Source: Scylla paramamosain
Lineage: Eukaryota; Arthropoda; Malacostraca; Decapoda; Portunidae
Reading direction: 5' to 3'
Assembly (NCBI RefSeq): GCF_035594125.1
Contig: NC_087180.1
Coordinates: 12,759,115-12,823,114 of the forward strand
DNA: 64,000 bases
Part shown: positions 53,451 through 64,000 of the stretch, in pieces
Layout of the letters: every line of letters starts with the position of its first letter
How positions within the stretch are numbered: the stretch's first letter is position 1
Position numbers and translations under genes: made by a program
The notes under the pieces: generated by a model
What the model was told of the DNA's origin: nothing
Database searches by the model: none
The model's input: the letters and a program-made list of their open reading frames with translations, nothing else

Positions 53451-53644
53451 AGAATATCATTCTCAGTAATGGTCGTGGGATCAACTTTTGCAACAACTTC
53501 CACTGTATTTCGCTTATCTATTTTTCTTTTCTATAGGTTGTTGATCTTAGTTTTTGTCTGTGGTCTTGTGGCTTACTGATGGATAATCCTGCTATTCTTA
53601 TTTATTACTAATGTTACTATTGCTACTAATGCTTTGTTTTCTCT

Positions 53645-53800
53645 CGTTAAAATTTCTGTCAGAGGCCACAAATAAATAGTCTGATTCTCACGACATTTTA
53701 TCACTTTAATCATGCAAAACTCTTCTTAAAGTATCGTTGAAATGATTAAAACACCCTTGAAAACCTTAAAAGCTTTCACTAGTCTGTTAAAAACAATCGG
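53645..53800. mobile_element. Family 1 fragment
   Basis: Holds gtcagaggccacaaat, then gattaaaacacccttgaaaa, the internal marks of the family. Both ends are degraded. Confidence 0.35.
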
Positions 53801-54459
53801 GATAGGGCGGGGATAGGGCGGCGAAACGTTATAGAAACCGTAGCTTTTTCATCTCCTCCAGACACACCTATCCAGCACACGAGAAAGTATGTAGGATGGT
53901 TCGTTCTTGCCCTACTGATGTGGCGTGTCTTTGACGTCTCTACCGATATTCTGCTTCTCAATTAATTACGTGTCCTCCTGTTGTCTCCTGTTTTTCGTGT
54001 CAAGCTGTCAAGGTATTTCACTCATTGTCTCCCTCTATCTCTTTTCCCTTGTGCCATTCCTTGTTTAAGTTTTCTTCATTTCTTCGTTCAGTCTTCTCTA
54101 TTAGGGTGAAGCAATAGATGATTGCATCGTTTCTGTCTACAAATCAATCAATCACTCGGTCAGTCAGTCAGTCTGTCCATAGGGGTGGTGTTCTCTCCCA
54201 CACTAGGTCGTACTCACCCACTCATGTGTTGTTGCTGACTAATTATGTAAATGTACAGTTATGCTTAGGCAGGTTAGTTCGGTGACTTGAACAAACTATG
54301 TTTTTAGAAATCTCCCACAATCCGCCAGTTAATTCATCCATGCTAGCAGTAAGAGTTTACCTATTCAATTAATTAATGTAGATCTTCCCTCGCTATGAGG
54401 AGGGAGATGATAGCTAAGGGAATTAGTACGTATGTGTGGAAGTGGGCGAAACTTAACTT

Positions 54460-54700
54460 CATAAAACAAATCAGTGATAATAGCCACGAAACGAATGATT
54501 GATCATTGCGTCTGTGACAATAAGGAATAATGATAATAACAAAGTAAGAGAATAAGCACGCGTCGAAGTCTAGCAACAAAGTAAGAGAATTAGCACGCGT
54601 CGAAGTCTAGCGCAACGTAACATTGAGAAACAAACCAGTGATAATAACCACGAAACGAGTGATTGACAATAACATAACAACAACGTAAAGTCATCGATCG
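54460..54700. repeat. Nested tandem duplication
   Basis: aaagtaagagaat(a/t)agcacg, then cgtcgaagtctagc is repeated at 54540 and 54577. The flanking gtgataata(g/a)ccacgaaacg, then (a/g)tgattga is repeated at about 54474 and 54639, outside the inner pair. Confidence 0.75.
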
Positions 54701-55077
54701 AGTGAGAAGAATTCGGTGTATCTGATTGGTGTCAAGTAGCGCGAAGATCTGAAAGTGAGGGAGGAGGAGGCGCTGCCGACGTTACTGTGTTACCGGGGCT
54801 GTTGTGGTCAGCAGCGGAACGACCACAGGTGCAAGACGCGGAATGTGAGCCTCAGTCAAGAGCGAGTAGTTGGCAACTTACTGTGGGCTTGCCGGAAGGG
54901 AAGGAAGGGTAACTAAGGTGGAAGGAGGGGAGGGTCGACATGTTAATGAGTGTGTCCGTAGTTTGTGCCTGTGTTGGGGTTCTTTGTGTGTATGTGTGTG
55001 TGTTGGATAATATGCCAGGAAAGGTGTTGGTCCTCGGAATGTGGCCTCTTCCTCTTTCATCATTATCTTCATTATCT

Positions 55078-55196
55078 ACTACTACTACTACTACTATTAC
55101 TACTACTACTACTACTAATAATAATAATACTTTAATAACACCACGACAACAACCGGTAGTAGTAGTAGTGGTAGTAGTAGTAGTAGTAGTAGTAGA
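55078..55196. repeat. (ACT)n and (GTA)n inverted trinucleotide pair
   Basis: ACT array 55078-55118 and GTA array 55157-55196 are complementary, with about 40 bp between. Confidence 0.9.
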
Positions 55197-55414
55197 AGAC
55201 AGCCGCAGCCGCATTTCCTGTTGTGGTGGAAGTGCGCCTTCATATGTGGTTGTGAACTGTAGGTACCATTAACAACACGCCGCGCCATGCATTTGATACA
55301 CACACACACACACACACGGCAGTCATCACAAGTGGCGCGAAATGAGGAAGATAAATGTGCTTGTTAAAAAAAAAATTATGATTATTTTTTTTAGACATGA
55401 ATAGGTACAGAGAG

Positions 55415-55522
<108 letters not shown>

Positions 55523-55928
55523 GCTCGTATAACTGGACACGTACCGCTCGTGCCTAAGGTCGTGCCCTAAGTACTGGAAGATCCGGTAAACCTAACCTAA
55601 AAACTAATGAACTCGTCCCTCCCATCCTTATCCTGCTACTGCTCCTGGCCATATTGGAACTACAGTTTTATCGATTTTGGGGTATATACCTGTTGTTGTT
55701 GCTGCTTTGTTGCCTCTTATTAATAATTTGTTGTAATATTTGTACTGTTACCATCACCACCTCCACAATTACTACTACTGCTGCTGCTATTATTGTTACT
55801 ATTTTCATCACAACAACAACATCAAAAATACTACTACTACTACTACTACTATTGCTACTTCACCAACTGTCATCACAACCTTAAGTTCTCTTGCTTTTGT
55901 TCTTCTTGATTTTAGTTCTTGTTCTTTT

Positions 55929-55972
55929 CCTCCTCCTCCTCCTCCTCCTCCTCCTCCTCCTCCTCCTCCTCC
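55929..55972. repeat. (CCT)n microsatellite
   Basis: Pure CCT array, about 14 units. Confidence 0.95.
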
Positions 55973-56237
55973 CTCCGTTTTTTCCTTTAGGCTTTTTTTT
56001 TTTTCCCTATGATCTTCAAGTCTTTCCTGCGCCATCTCTCTATTTTCCTTCTCCAATTCCTCGTCATCATACCTCAACTCCCCCGTCATTCAGACTGTAG
56101 CGCCTCAGTAATGCGAAGAACAGCGGATAATGACCGTAATTTCTGCCTATGACCGAGACCACAATGTATCCAGGAGGTTTTGTTTTATGCGCAGGATTTC
56201 TCGCATGAATTTGTACTACTGAGAATGTGGTTTGGTA

Positions 56238-56238
<1 letters not shown>

Positions 56239-56328
<90 letters not shown>

Positions 56329-56386
56329 AATACGTAAAATAGTACTTGTGCTTATTTTCTTCATTTCGTCTTACTTGATGATGTGA

Positions 56387-56462
<76 letters not shown>
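56239..56462. repeat. (CT)n/(GA)n inverted pair
   Basis: (CT)n 56239-56325 and (GA)n 56392-56462 are complementary arms around a 66-bp spacer. Confidence 0.94.
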
Positions 56463-56467
<5 letters not shown>

Positions 56468-56699
56468 CTTACCTTGGCCTCTGCAGCTGAGTTTACAAAA
56501 AAGACCCCGCTCAGCTGCACGTGGCGGTACCCTCCGTCACGCCTCCCTCGCGACGCTGCATCTCAGTCAATATGCTCACCACGCCGTGTACTGCAACGAT
56601 ACGGTCTCTGCTGCTGAGGACCTGCACGTGAGCGAATTGCAGTGCTTTGTGAGCTACTTGAAGCTTCGTGGCGTATCCAACAGTGTTTTGGTCAAGCTT

Positions 56700-56806
56700 T
56701 ACATTATTCGCCTCATTTAAGCATGAATGTAATAAGCTGTATCCAATATTATCTGGATTATTTGCCTTATTTAAGCATAGCCATAACAACTTATATCCAA
56801 TACTTG
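56700..56806. repeat. Tandem duplication, unit about 52 bp
   Basis: tattcgcctcatttaagcat to gtatccaata and tatttgccttatttaagcat to atatccaata are parallel units at about 56706 and 56758. A weaker third start, aatttatttg, follows. Confidence 0.65.
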
Positions 56807-57471
56807 TTTAATTTATTTGTATTCCTTACTGTCGCACACTCTTCAGTTGTTGGATTGATGTTTGAAATCCATGCAGTAAAACACTATTAACTTCGTTGGT
56901 TGCGTGCCGTGTGCGAAGTGAGAGTTAGCTAGGCGGAACTGGCGATGACACCTAAATTACCCCATGAGATGTACTAATTGCATTTAATTCAAGCCCTCAT
57001 AGCGCCATGTGTTGAAGGGTTTCACTATTATAACACACGATGCGGTGATGAATGTTCTTCCTTGTTAGCGAAGCACTGTGAGGAATACAATGGGTGTAAT
57101 TACTGACTTGTATGGGAAGATAACTTAACAAAAGTCAACTATACGGTATCAGAATAAATTAATCTTTACTAAAAAGATACTGTGAGGGTCAGCTGTCGGT
57201 TTTTTTTTTTAGTTTTCTTTCGCTTCATCAAGTAGAAATTATTCGGTGTAATGTACTTTGAATGGTGATTGGGTTGTAGATAATGAACAGTGTGTATGGA
57301 GAGTTGTGGCAAATTCAGACGACCAGAGGGAGTGAGTGACATGGAGGAATTCTGAGGGGCTTTGTCTGTTATCTGAATGGGGTAGGACTGCCTAATTCTC
57401 CTGTATATTTCGTTCCATCGCACAACGCTGCACTCATACGTCATCAATATATATTTCGTGACGCCAGAGCT

Positions 57472-57831
57472 ATGAGTCTTTTGCAGTGTATTCTGGCGTG
57501 CGTGTGTTTGGTTGTGGTGTTTGTCACCTGCTCCGCCAACGTGACCGAAGTAAGCCTCGGACAGACTGCCCTGTGGGACGTCCCCTCACTGAACAATGCC
57601 ACGTACAGCCACGCGCGCCATTACGAAGCAGATACAGATACGGACTCCACATCAGATGACGCCGGAATGTGGTACGTGAAGACCACCACGGACACAGACT
57701 AGGACGTTACCGACACTGACTTTGAATCTGATGTCGCCACCAATACCACTTCTTCCTCAGATGGTGACTTTGCCTATAGTTCCTACGAGTTTGATGGAGC
57801 TGGTACTTCGAACTCCACTGACACCGACTAG
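57472..57831 (+). CDS. Small secreted Asp/Thr-rich protein, frame interrupted by one TAG
   Basis: ATG at 57472 opens a 76-residue ORF to TAG 57700-57702. The first 22 residues look like a signal peptide (MSLLQCILACVCLVVVFVTC, then SA). The mature part has sequons N23-V-T and N42-A-T and an acidic Thr/Asp region (EADTDTDSTSDD). The same frame stays open for 42 more codons with matching composition (DVTDTDFESDVA, SSSDGDFAYSSYEFDG). It ends in tandem stops, TAG TAA at 57829-57834. Both segments end with the same four residues, TDTD, before TAG. This could be a real short protein plus decayed extension, stop readthrough, a polymorphic nonsense allele, or a young pseudogene. A donor-like gtaagt lies at 57932. 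The family is not recognised. Confidence 0.5.
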
Positions 57832-58996
57832 TAATGTTCGGGCCTCTTATAACGCCAAAATTCATAGTATACAGGCAAGAGTTCAGTTGAATGTCAGGGC
57901 AACTCAATCGTACGTTCTCAGTTTCCAGTGAAAGTAAGTAGCACAGCAGAGGAAACGTTCCCCTCCCTTATCTTCTTTATCAGTTTTAATATTTCTGTTG
58001 TCTACTCTTGTTCTTTAATAGTCTGATCCTCTGTTGTCTCATCATTCTCCAACCTTATCTTATTTCCTCTTCCTACTCCTACCTAAACCAGGAAGACAGT
58101 ATGTAGGAGACAGATTTAACAGGCAGGCGAATTTACGTTCTCGTGCTGACAGACTGACAAAATTCAGGATGAAGAATGCGACACTTTCTTCTCTCTCACA
58201 ACTCTTTTCACGGACTGTCTCTCCCTTTCACCGCTCAGTCTCGTCACGGCCCAGGGCGTCAGCTTGCTGGTGTCATTACGTAGATGTTAGAAGACCGAAG
58301 GAAGGATGAAGGAAGCCCATTGTCACCCGGTGCACAGAACTAAATAAAAAAAAAATAAGTAAGTAAAAATGAATAAGTAAATCAGTGAAAATAAATATAG
58401 TAATAAAAAATGACTACTTACTTGCTTTTAGGTTTTGATCGTGGAAATGAGTTTAAAGAAATGATTAGTTGTATAAGTGCTCCTAAACAAAACGAGTCTT
58501 GTGTGATTTTCTTGGAGATTTTTCAGGATGTAAAGGTGACGGGGAAAAAAAAATATTACATTATATTTTGCTTGATTCTTGATTTGAGTATTATTATATT
58601 TTTCATGTATGATCTCGATATCCTTCATCTTACCAGGCTATGAAAGTTGTTCACCAGAATATTTGTGGCTCAGCTGCTATATTCTTATTAGGCATTTTCA
58701 AATTATGTAACGAAATAACTTTAGTTAATCGCCACTAACATGTTTATTTTTCCCTCATGATCCTTTACCAATATTACATTGGTGGCTACGCTCTCCCCAG
58801 TCACTCGGAAATCCCGTAATGATGTAATTATGTGAAATTTCTCACCCGTCATCCTTCATTTTGCCGGCGATTTATTGCAGGCGGAAAAAAGCAGATGGCT
58901 TTGTTTATGAAGTGAGGTACGCGAGCGGACATTTGGTCACGCCATGCAGATGTTAGCAAGGCCAGGGCTCCCTGTGTCTTGGCCTTAGATGTTAGA

Positions 58997-59202
58997 TCCA
59001 TATTCTGAAACATTTATGGATCTCCACTACATTCAAAGGATTCTAGTTGAAGTTACACGGGTTTTTAAGGGTGTTCTTATGTTTCTATCGACAAAACAAA
59101 AATTCTACATTCTTAGCAGGAGAAACACTTGAGAACCCTGTTAATCGTGTCTCGTCTTTGAAAATAGTCTGGGTGAGAGCAAAGCGTTTCAGTATAGGGA
59201 AC
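58997..59202. mobile_element. Family 1 copy, well preserved
   Basis: Begins tccatattctgaaacattta and ends gcaaagcgtttcagtatagg. The ttgaagttacacgggttttt arm and the gagaaacacttgagaaccc arm pair as inverted repeats. Confidence 0.65.
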
Positions 59203-60034
59203 TTAGTGTGAGCTACGTCACCCACACAGCGCTCCGTGGCATAAGACCTCACACTGAACTCATTCACCCATTCAGTACTACAGATGCTTTCCAAACTCCA
59301 TGACATCATCTACTGGTTGTCAAAAATTGAGCAAAATTAAACTTGTAGCAGAACAGTGATTCCTTGTGGTTTGTAATGCTTTGATTGTGATGAAAGCTTC
59401 TAAAAATATCTAGAATATCATGAAACTGATGCCGTAGTACTGAAAGTCTGTAGGATGTTGAATGAGACGATGGTTCTTTTCAAGGTGTACGTGCCAGAAA
59501 GGAGGAGAGACAGAAGTAGAATAAAGTCATTAAAGTTATTTATAAAACCCAGCATTTGGTGTATGTGCGTATAAACAAAGCCAAACAAAGACCTCCACAC
59601 ACTCAAACAAGAGAGAGACAACTTGACGAGTGAGAGAAACGAACACGCACAGGTAGCCAAACACGCTACGCAAACATGGGGTCTGCAAGGTGGTGTTGGG
59701 AGAACGTGAACGTGTACGCCTTAGGAGGACACGAGACTTTCGCTTTGCCGCTTCGTTCCGCCAGGGGATGGGAAGCTAAGGGGATGGACGGCATTGTCTG
59801 AAAGGAGAAAGCTGACGACACGAGCCCCAGGGAAGGATGGGACAGGGGGTACCGCATAGAAAGTCGTCACGGATTGGCCATGCGATGGTGAGGGTGGTGG
59901 TGGTATGGGTGGTGGTGATGGTGATGGTCATGAGGTGTTTGGTGGTGCGCTCCCCTTGCTCGCTGGCACCGCAAGACTGCAAACATTGAAGGCGGATGTG
60001 GACATTATCTGGAACAGGACTAATGAACACCCAC

Positions 60035-60035
60035 T

Positions 60036-60118
<83 letters not shown>

Positions 60119-60250
60119 TAAGGATGTGCAGAAATACAGTTTTCCGAGTTCAACAAATGATCTGCGGAATGCATTAGCAGAAGTGATGGTATTTGCGTAA
60201 GAAAAATATGGTATTAAGGAAACGGGACATTGCCTTCTTGACTCAACCCT

Positions 60251-60315
<65 letters not shown>
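60035..60315. repeat. Two (CA)n microsatellites
   Basis: CA arrays 60035-60116 and 60253-60315. Confidence 0.96.
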
Positions 60316-60318
<3 letters not shown>

Positions 60319-60409
60319 AATATGATAGAGGCCTCAACATGAAGCACGCGGTCATAGTTCCTATAGAATTTTGCATATGTGGCCTGGCTTGGAAGAAATG
60401 TGAGAGGGA

Positions 60410-60626
60410 GGACCAAATTCTGAAACTTCTGCGCCGCATATCCACTACATTCATAGAGTTCTGGTTAAAGCTGCACGGGTTTTCAAGAGTGTTTTATGGA
60501 TTCGAGTGACAGATTAATAAGATTTCTACATTATTAACGGAAGAAACACTCTTGAGAAGCCAGCTGATAATCTGTTACCTTTGAAAATAATCATGGTGAG
60601 AGAGCAAAGCATTTCTGAATACTGAA
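60410..60626. mobile_element. Family 1 copy, well preserved
   Basis: Left end aaattctgaaact and right end gagcaaagcatttctgaata are inverted. Internal gttttcaagagtgtttta faces gaagaaacactcttgagaag. It is nearly collinear with copy E at 4208-4425. Confidence 0.65.
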
Positions 60627-61056
60627 CAGAGAATCATGTTTCGTGTCATTGCAATCAAGGCCAAGTGTATCCTCTCTGACTTGCTGCTTATCATATCATT
60701 TCCTTGTAGTTGTCATGTACTCAGTCAAGTCATTGTCAGAATTATCTAGTTTCTTCGCTATGAAATCTGATCCTTTAATATAAGACATATAAATAGATAT
60801 GAGCATAATATAAGGCTAAATATCAGCGGTATTAATGTTTGCAAATAAAAGCAAGTAGGTTGAAGTCATTAGAGTAAAAACTTCACTTTAGTTTTTTTTT
60901 TTTTTTGTCTCTGGTAATAATTCATTCCTGTAAACTGTATGCTAAACTTTAGAGATCCTGCAGTTCTTGTAAATATGTGAGGTGTTGAACCAGATAGATG
61001 GACAAACTTTCTGACAAAGACAGATTGGTAAATACACATACAAACAAGTTAACAAC

Positions 61057-61059
<3 letters not shown>

Positions 61060-61142
<83 letters not shown>
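61060..61142. repeat. (GA)n microsatellite
   Basis: Pure GA array of about 41 units. Confidence 0.96.
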
Positions 61143-61145
<3 letters not shown>

Positions 61146-61576
61146 AGGAAGAACATGCAGTATAAATTGCAGACGACAATACTCTGCGGCACTCGTGAAT
61201 ATAGCGATAAACAGCGGCTTCATAATGTACCAAGACGACGAAGACTAGAAAGTAAACCAGGAAAAAAAAAAAAAAGCCTTCAAAAATATATTAAAGAAGA
61301 CTCAGGCGTGAGCTTATCTGAGAAGTGAACAAAATCTGGCCGTGTGAGTTTCGCAGCTGCTTTGTACATATCCCTGACGTATTATTTTCTGCATCCTTGT
61401 CGGCGAGCCCCACCATCACGGCCGCCCGGGTGTTGTCTTGGCGCCAGCTGGAGCCCCGCGCCGCATCTGTGCTGGTCCCGCGTCATGTATACATTAGGGT
61501 GATATTTTTTACGTACCGCGCTGGTAACTGTTCTAGAGACGCCAGCACAGACATACGCAGCTGTCGGAGAAACTTA

Positions 61577-61579
<3 letters not shown>

Positions 61580-61618
<39 letters not shown>
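61580..61618. repeat. (GA)n microsatellite
   Basis: Pure GA array. Confidence 0.94.
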
Positions 61619-61621
<3 letters not shown>

Positions 61622-62439
61622 TAGCCTTCTCCGTAATTTCCCACCAACTTGAAGGAATGTTCAGTAAACTGTTTTCTTTTTATTACTTCATTATGACTGT
61701 CTCCAGCCCCTTCATGCTTGCTCTCCTCTCAAGTACCTGTGTTGTAAGCAGCTGAAGCATCGTACGCTGGATGACTTGTTATTGTACTTATCTTTACCTG
61801 CGACTGTCAGGTGTGTGTGGATTAATGCTAATGCGGCGACTATTAATTTTTGTCACACATTACACTCTTACTATTACCATCTCGTTATCCTATTCTCCTC
61901 TTCGGCTGTGTTATTTACTAAGCATATTTCTCTTTCTTGACGTAAGTTGAATGAATGAGACAAAGAAGCGTAGCCGTAACATGTGATTACTGGTGCTTAG
62001 GTAATTTCTTCCAGTACTGTAGTGGTTAGTATAATGTAGAATCTTCCTAGTTTCGTGATAAATCATAAAATTTCCGTGTCCACGTTTTCTGCAAAGTACA
62101 CCGTAATCCGTTCTAGGTTGCCCAAGTGAGAGAGTAGTAGTAGTGGTAGTAGTAGTAATAGTAGTGGTGGTGTGGACTCATATGGTAACTAATTTAAAAA
62201 AAAGAAAAAAAATTTACCTGATATTCTTTACACGTGCAATTCCAAGTCTTCGCTTTTATTTTTTTTTTTTTTGTGTGTGTTGCTTATCAGGTGGTATTGC
62301 ACACAATTGCACCGCCGAAGGGCAACATCTGGTCTTGGTGAGGTGTTGAGGTGCCCGTCAGTTGTCTCGTCTTTACCCTCAATGTCCAAAGTGGAGAGGC
62401 CGCTGTTACTCTGGTGTTGGTGTGGTGATGATAGTGATG

Positions 62440-62521
62440 AGGTGGTGGTGGTGGTGGTGGTGGTAGTGATGATAGTGACCGCGGTGATTGTTAGTGACCG
62501 TGTTTAATAAGGGTAACAGCT

Positions 62522-62605
<84 letters not shown>
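62440..62605. repeat. (GGT)n and (CT)n microsatellites
   Basis: GGT array about 62440-62465 and CT array 62522-62605. Confidence 0.95.
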
Positions 62606-62608
<3 letters not shown>

Positions 62609-63429
62609 CTCACTGCAGCATCATAAAGCAAGTAGTATTTTTATAGAGACGATCTATTCCGCTTCACACCCCAACAGTCCCATGGAAACACGCTGTAATT
62701 TACTATTTATGAAGTTTCACCGTTTAGAATGGCGTGGAAAGAGCTTCAAGTGAAGTGTTATGATTATGATGATGACGCCCCGCTTTCTCCTTGATGCCGT
62801 ACGGAGGGAAGCTCTTATGGGCGACGCACGAGGTGGGGACAGTATGCGAAAGTTTTACTCGCTTCTTTTGTTTTCCTGCCATACTTTTACTCCGTCCGTC
62901 GCTGTTTCAAGGAATGGAAAGTTTGGCGAGAGTATTGTTTTGCTTATTTTTTTTTTTCATTGCTCAAAGTGTAATGACATGATTTGCATCGTAGTGCTTG
63001 TAGCGTTTTCACATGCTTAGGAAATCTCTGCCTTTCACACTTTCCCTCAAGATGTCTGCTGCTCCGCGCTGTGTCTTTGCTTTCACTAACGGGTTCCCGC
63101 GGCCGCTACGTGAGTCTTTAGTGGACGCGGCGGCATTTAGTTAAACGGAGAGTGGTTGCTTAATATTAGTGGGTCAACAGTGCGCGAGGAAGATTTATTC
63201 ATTTAGATATTCATTTGTTTGTGTATTTATATTTTGTTAGTGTTATTCTACATTCACGTGGTTTCGATTGCATGTAATAGATGGTCTATTGATTTTGTTT
63301 TATTTTATCAGCTTAATCTATTTTAACCCACTGATGTTAAGTGAGCCGCAACATGATGCTTTGAGGTAAATTTTTATTAGTTTTTCTTTTATTGTTTTAC
63401 TTTTTTGTTTACAACTCTATAAATTTTAT

Positions 63430-64000
63430 TTCAATCAGATGGCTGCTATCACATCTATTTTATTTCACTCAGATGGCACCACTGCTATCACATCTATCTC
63501 TAAAGCTGAACTCTTCACTCAAACCTTTGAGTGATTCTACCTAGAACGATTCAGGGCTTATTCCTCTCTCTCCTCCACCCTCTGACTACTTCATGCTACC
63601 TATTAAAATTCTTCGCAATGATGTTTTCCACGCCCTCGCTGGCCTAAACCCTCGGAAGGCTTATGGACCTGATGGGGTCCCTCCTGTTGTCCTCAGAAAC
63701 TACGCCTCCGTGCTTGCAGCTTGCCTAGTCAAACTCTTTCAACTCTTTCAACTCTGTCAACATCTACCTTTCCTTCTTGCTGGAAGTTTGCCTACATTCA
63801 GTTTGTTCCTAAAAAGGGATGACCGTTCTGATCCCTCAAATTATCGTTCTATTGCATTAATTTCCTGCCTATCTAAAGTTTTTGGATCTATACTCAACAG
63901 GAAGATTCTTAAACATCTATCACTTCACAACCTTATATCTGATCACCAGTATTGGTTCCGTCAAGGCCGCTTTACTGGTGATCTTCTGGCTTTCCGTACT
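63430..64000 (+). mobile_element. Decayed jockey-like non-LTR retrotransposon, reverse-transcriptase fragment
   Basis: A + strand stretch encodes, across several frames, the N-terminal part of a LINE reverse transcriptase. It reads SDYFMLPIKILRNDVFHAL, GLNPRKAYGPDGVPPVVLRN (the conserved KAxGPDGVP motif), then WKFAYIQFVPKKG, YRSIALISCLSKVF and FRQGRFTGDLLAF (the FRQGRST-type motif with one change). TAG at 63542-63544, a frame change after about 63530, another near 63745 and an extra base near 63820 show it is inactive. The left end lacks an endonuclease domain (5' truncation or decay), with a short duplication at 63430-63505. The element runs off the right end of the window. Confidence 0.85.

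Larger units (their letters stand above)
57832..63429. other. Repeat-rich interval with no recognised gene
   Basis: Apart from the SSRs and MITE copies listed, the DNA is unique. A short start-to-donor stretch lies at 63052-63109 (ATG SAAPRCVFAFTNGFPRP-like, then gtgagt), with a NotI-type gcggccgc inside. It is too short to call a gene. Confidence 0.35.

Noticed and set aside
58034..58309. 91-residue frame after the Asp/Thr-rich ORF
   Set aside because: The hydrophobic start is pyrimidine-rich DNA, followed by a basic, motif-free sequence. It could be an intron of the upstream gene.
61325..61624. 99-residue frame ending in Arg-Glu repeats
   Set aside because: Its end is a (GA)n tract and its body shows no motif or exon border.

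Overview
This is eukaryotic, arthropod-like DNA, most probably from a decapod crustacean (crab or shrimp). That placement is an inference. It rests on the very high density of long, near-perfect microsatellites, AT-rich interspersed DNA, small exons split by 0.1-3 kb introns with GT/AG borders, a decayed jockey-type LINE at the right edge, and dispersed short elements. No bacterial operons, rRNA, tRNA or CRISPR arrays were recognised.

Layout. (1) 1-28.9 kb is SSR-dense intergenic DNA: (GA/CT)n, (TG/CA)n and trinucleotide tracts, diverged tandem repeats, a purine-skewed block (12.4-15.7 kb), and copies of a foldback MITE-like family. One convincing small gene lies here: an intronless minus-strand gene (18695-19168) for a secreted cysteine-rich protein. 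(2) 29.1-43.7 kb holds the one gene identified by family, a CFAP410 (C21orf2) orthologue on the + strand. It has 12 supported coding exons plus one candidate cassette exon. The N-terminal leucine-rich repeats and the C-terminal helical domain are conserved, but a long low-complexity middle makes the protein about twice the human length. (3) 43.7-51.3 kb is 3' flank and intergenic DNA with (AT)n tracts. (4) At 51.35 kb there is a strong-Kozak candidate first coding exon of an unrecognised, possibly membrane, protein. (5) 53-64 kb returns to SSR- and MITE-rich DNA. It contains a short secreted Asp/Thr-rich ORF at 57.47 kb whose frame continues past an internal TAG to a second stop, and a frameshifted LINE reverse-transcriptase fragment that runs off the right end.

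The repeat landscape is partitioned. Long (GA/CT)n tracts and the foldback family are absent from about 27-53 kb, and that interval is the only place long (AT)n tracts occur. The genes found show no functional connection to each other: a ciliary protein and two unrelated secreted proteins. No obvious new multi-gene system is visible. The best leads are the stop-interrupted secreted ORF, the orphan Cys-rich repeat protein, the enlarged CFAP410 middle and the foldback element family.
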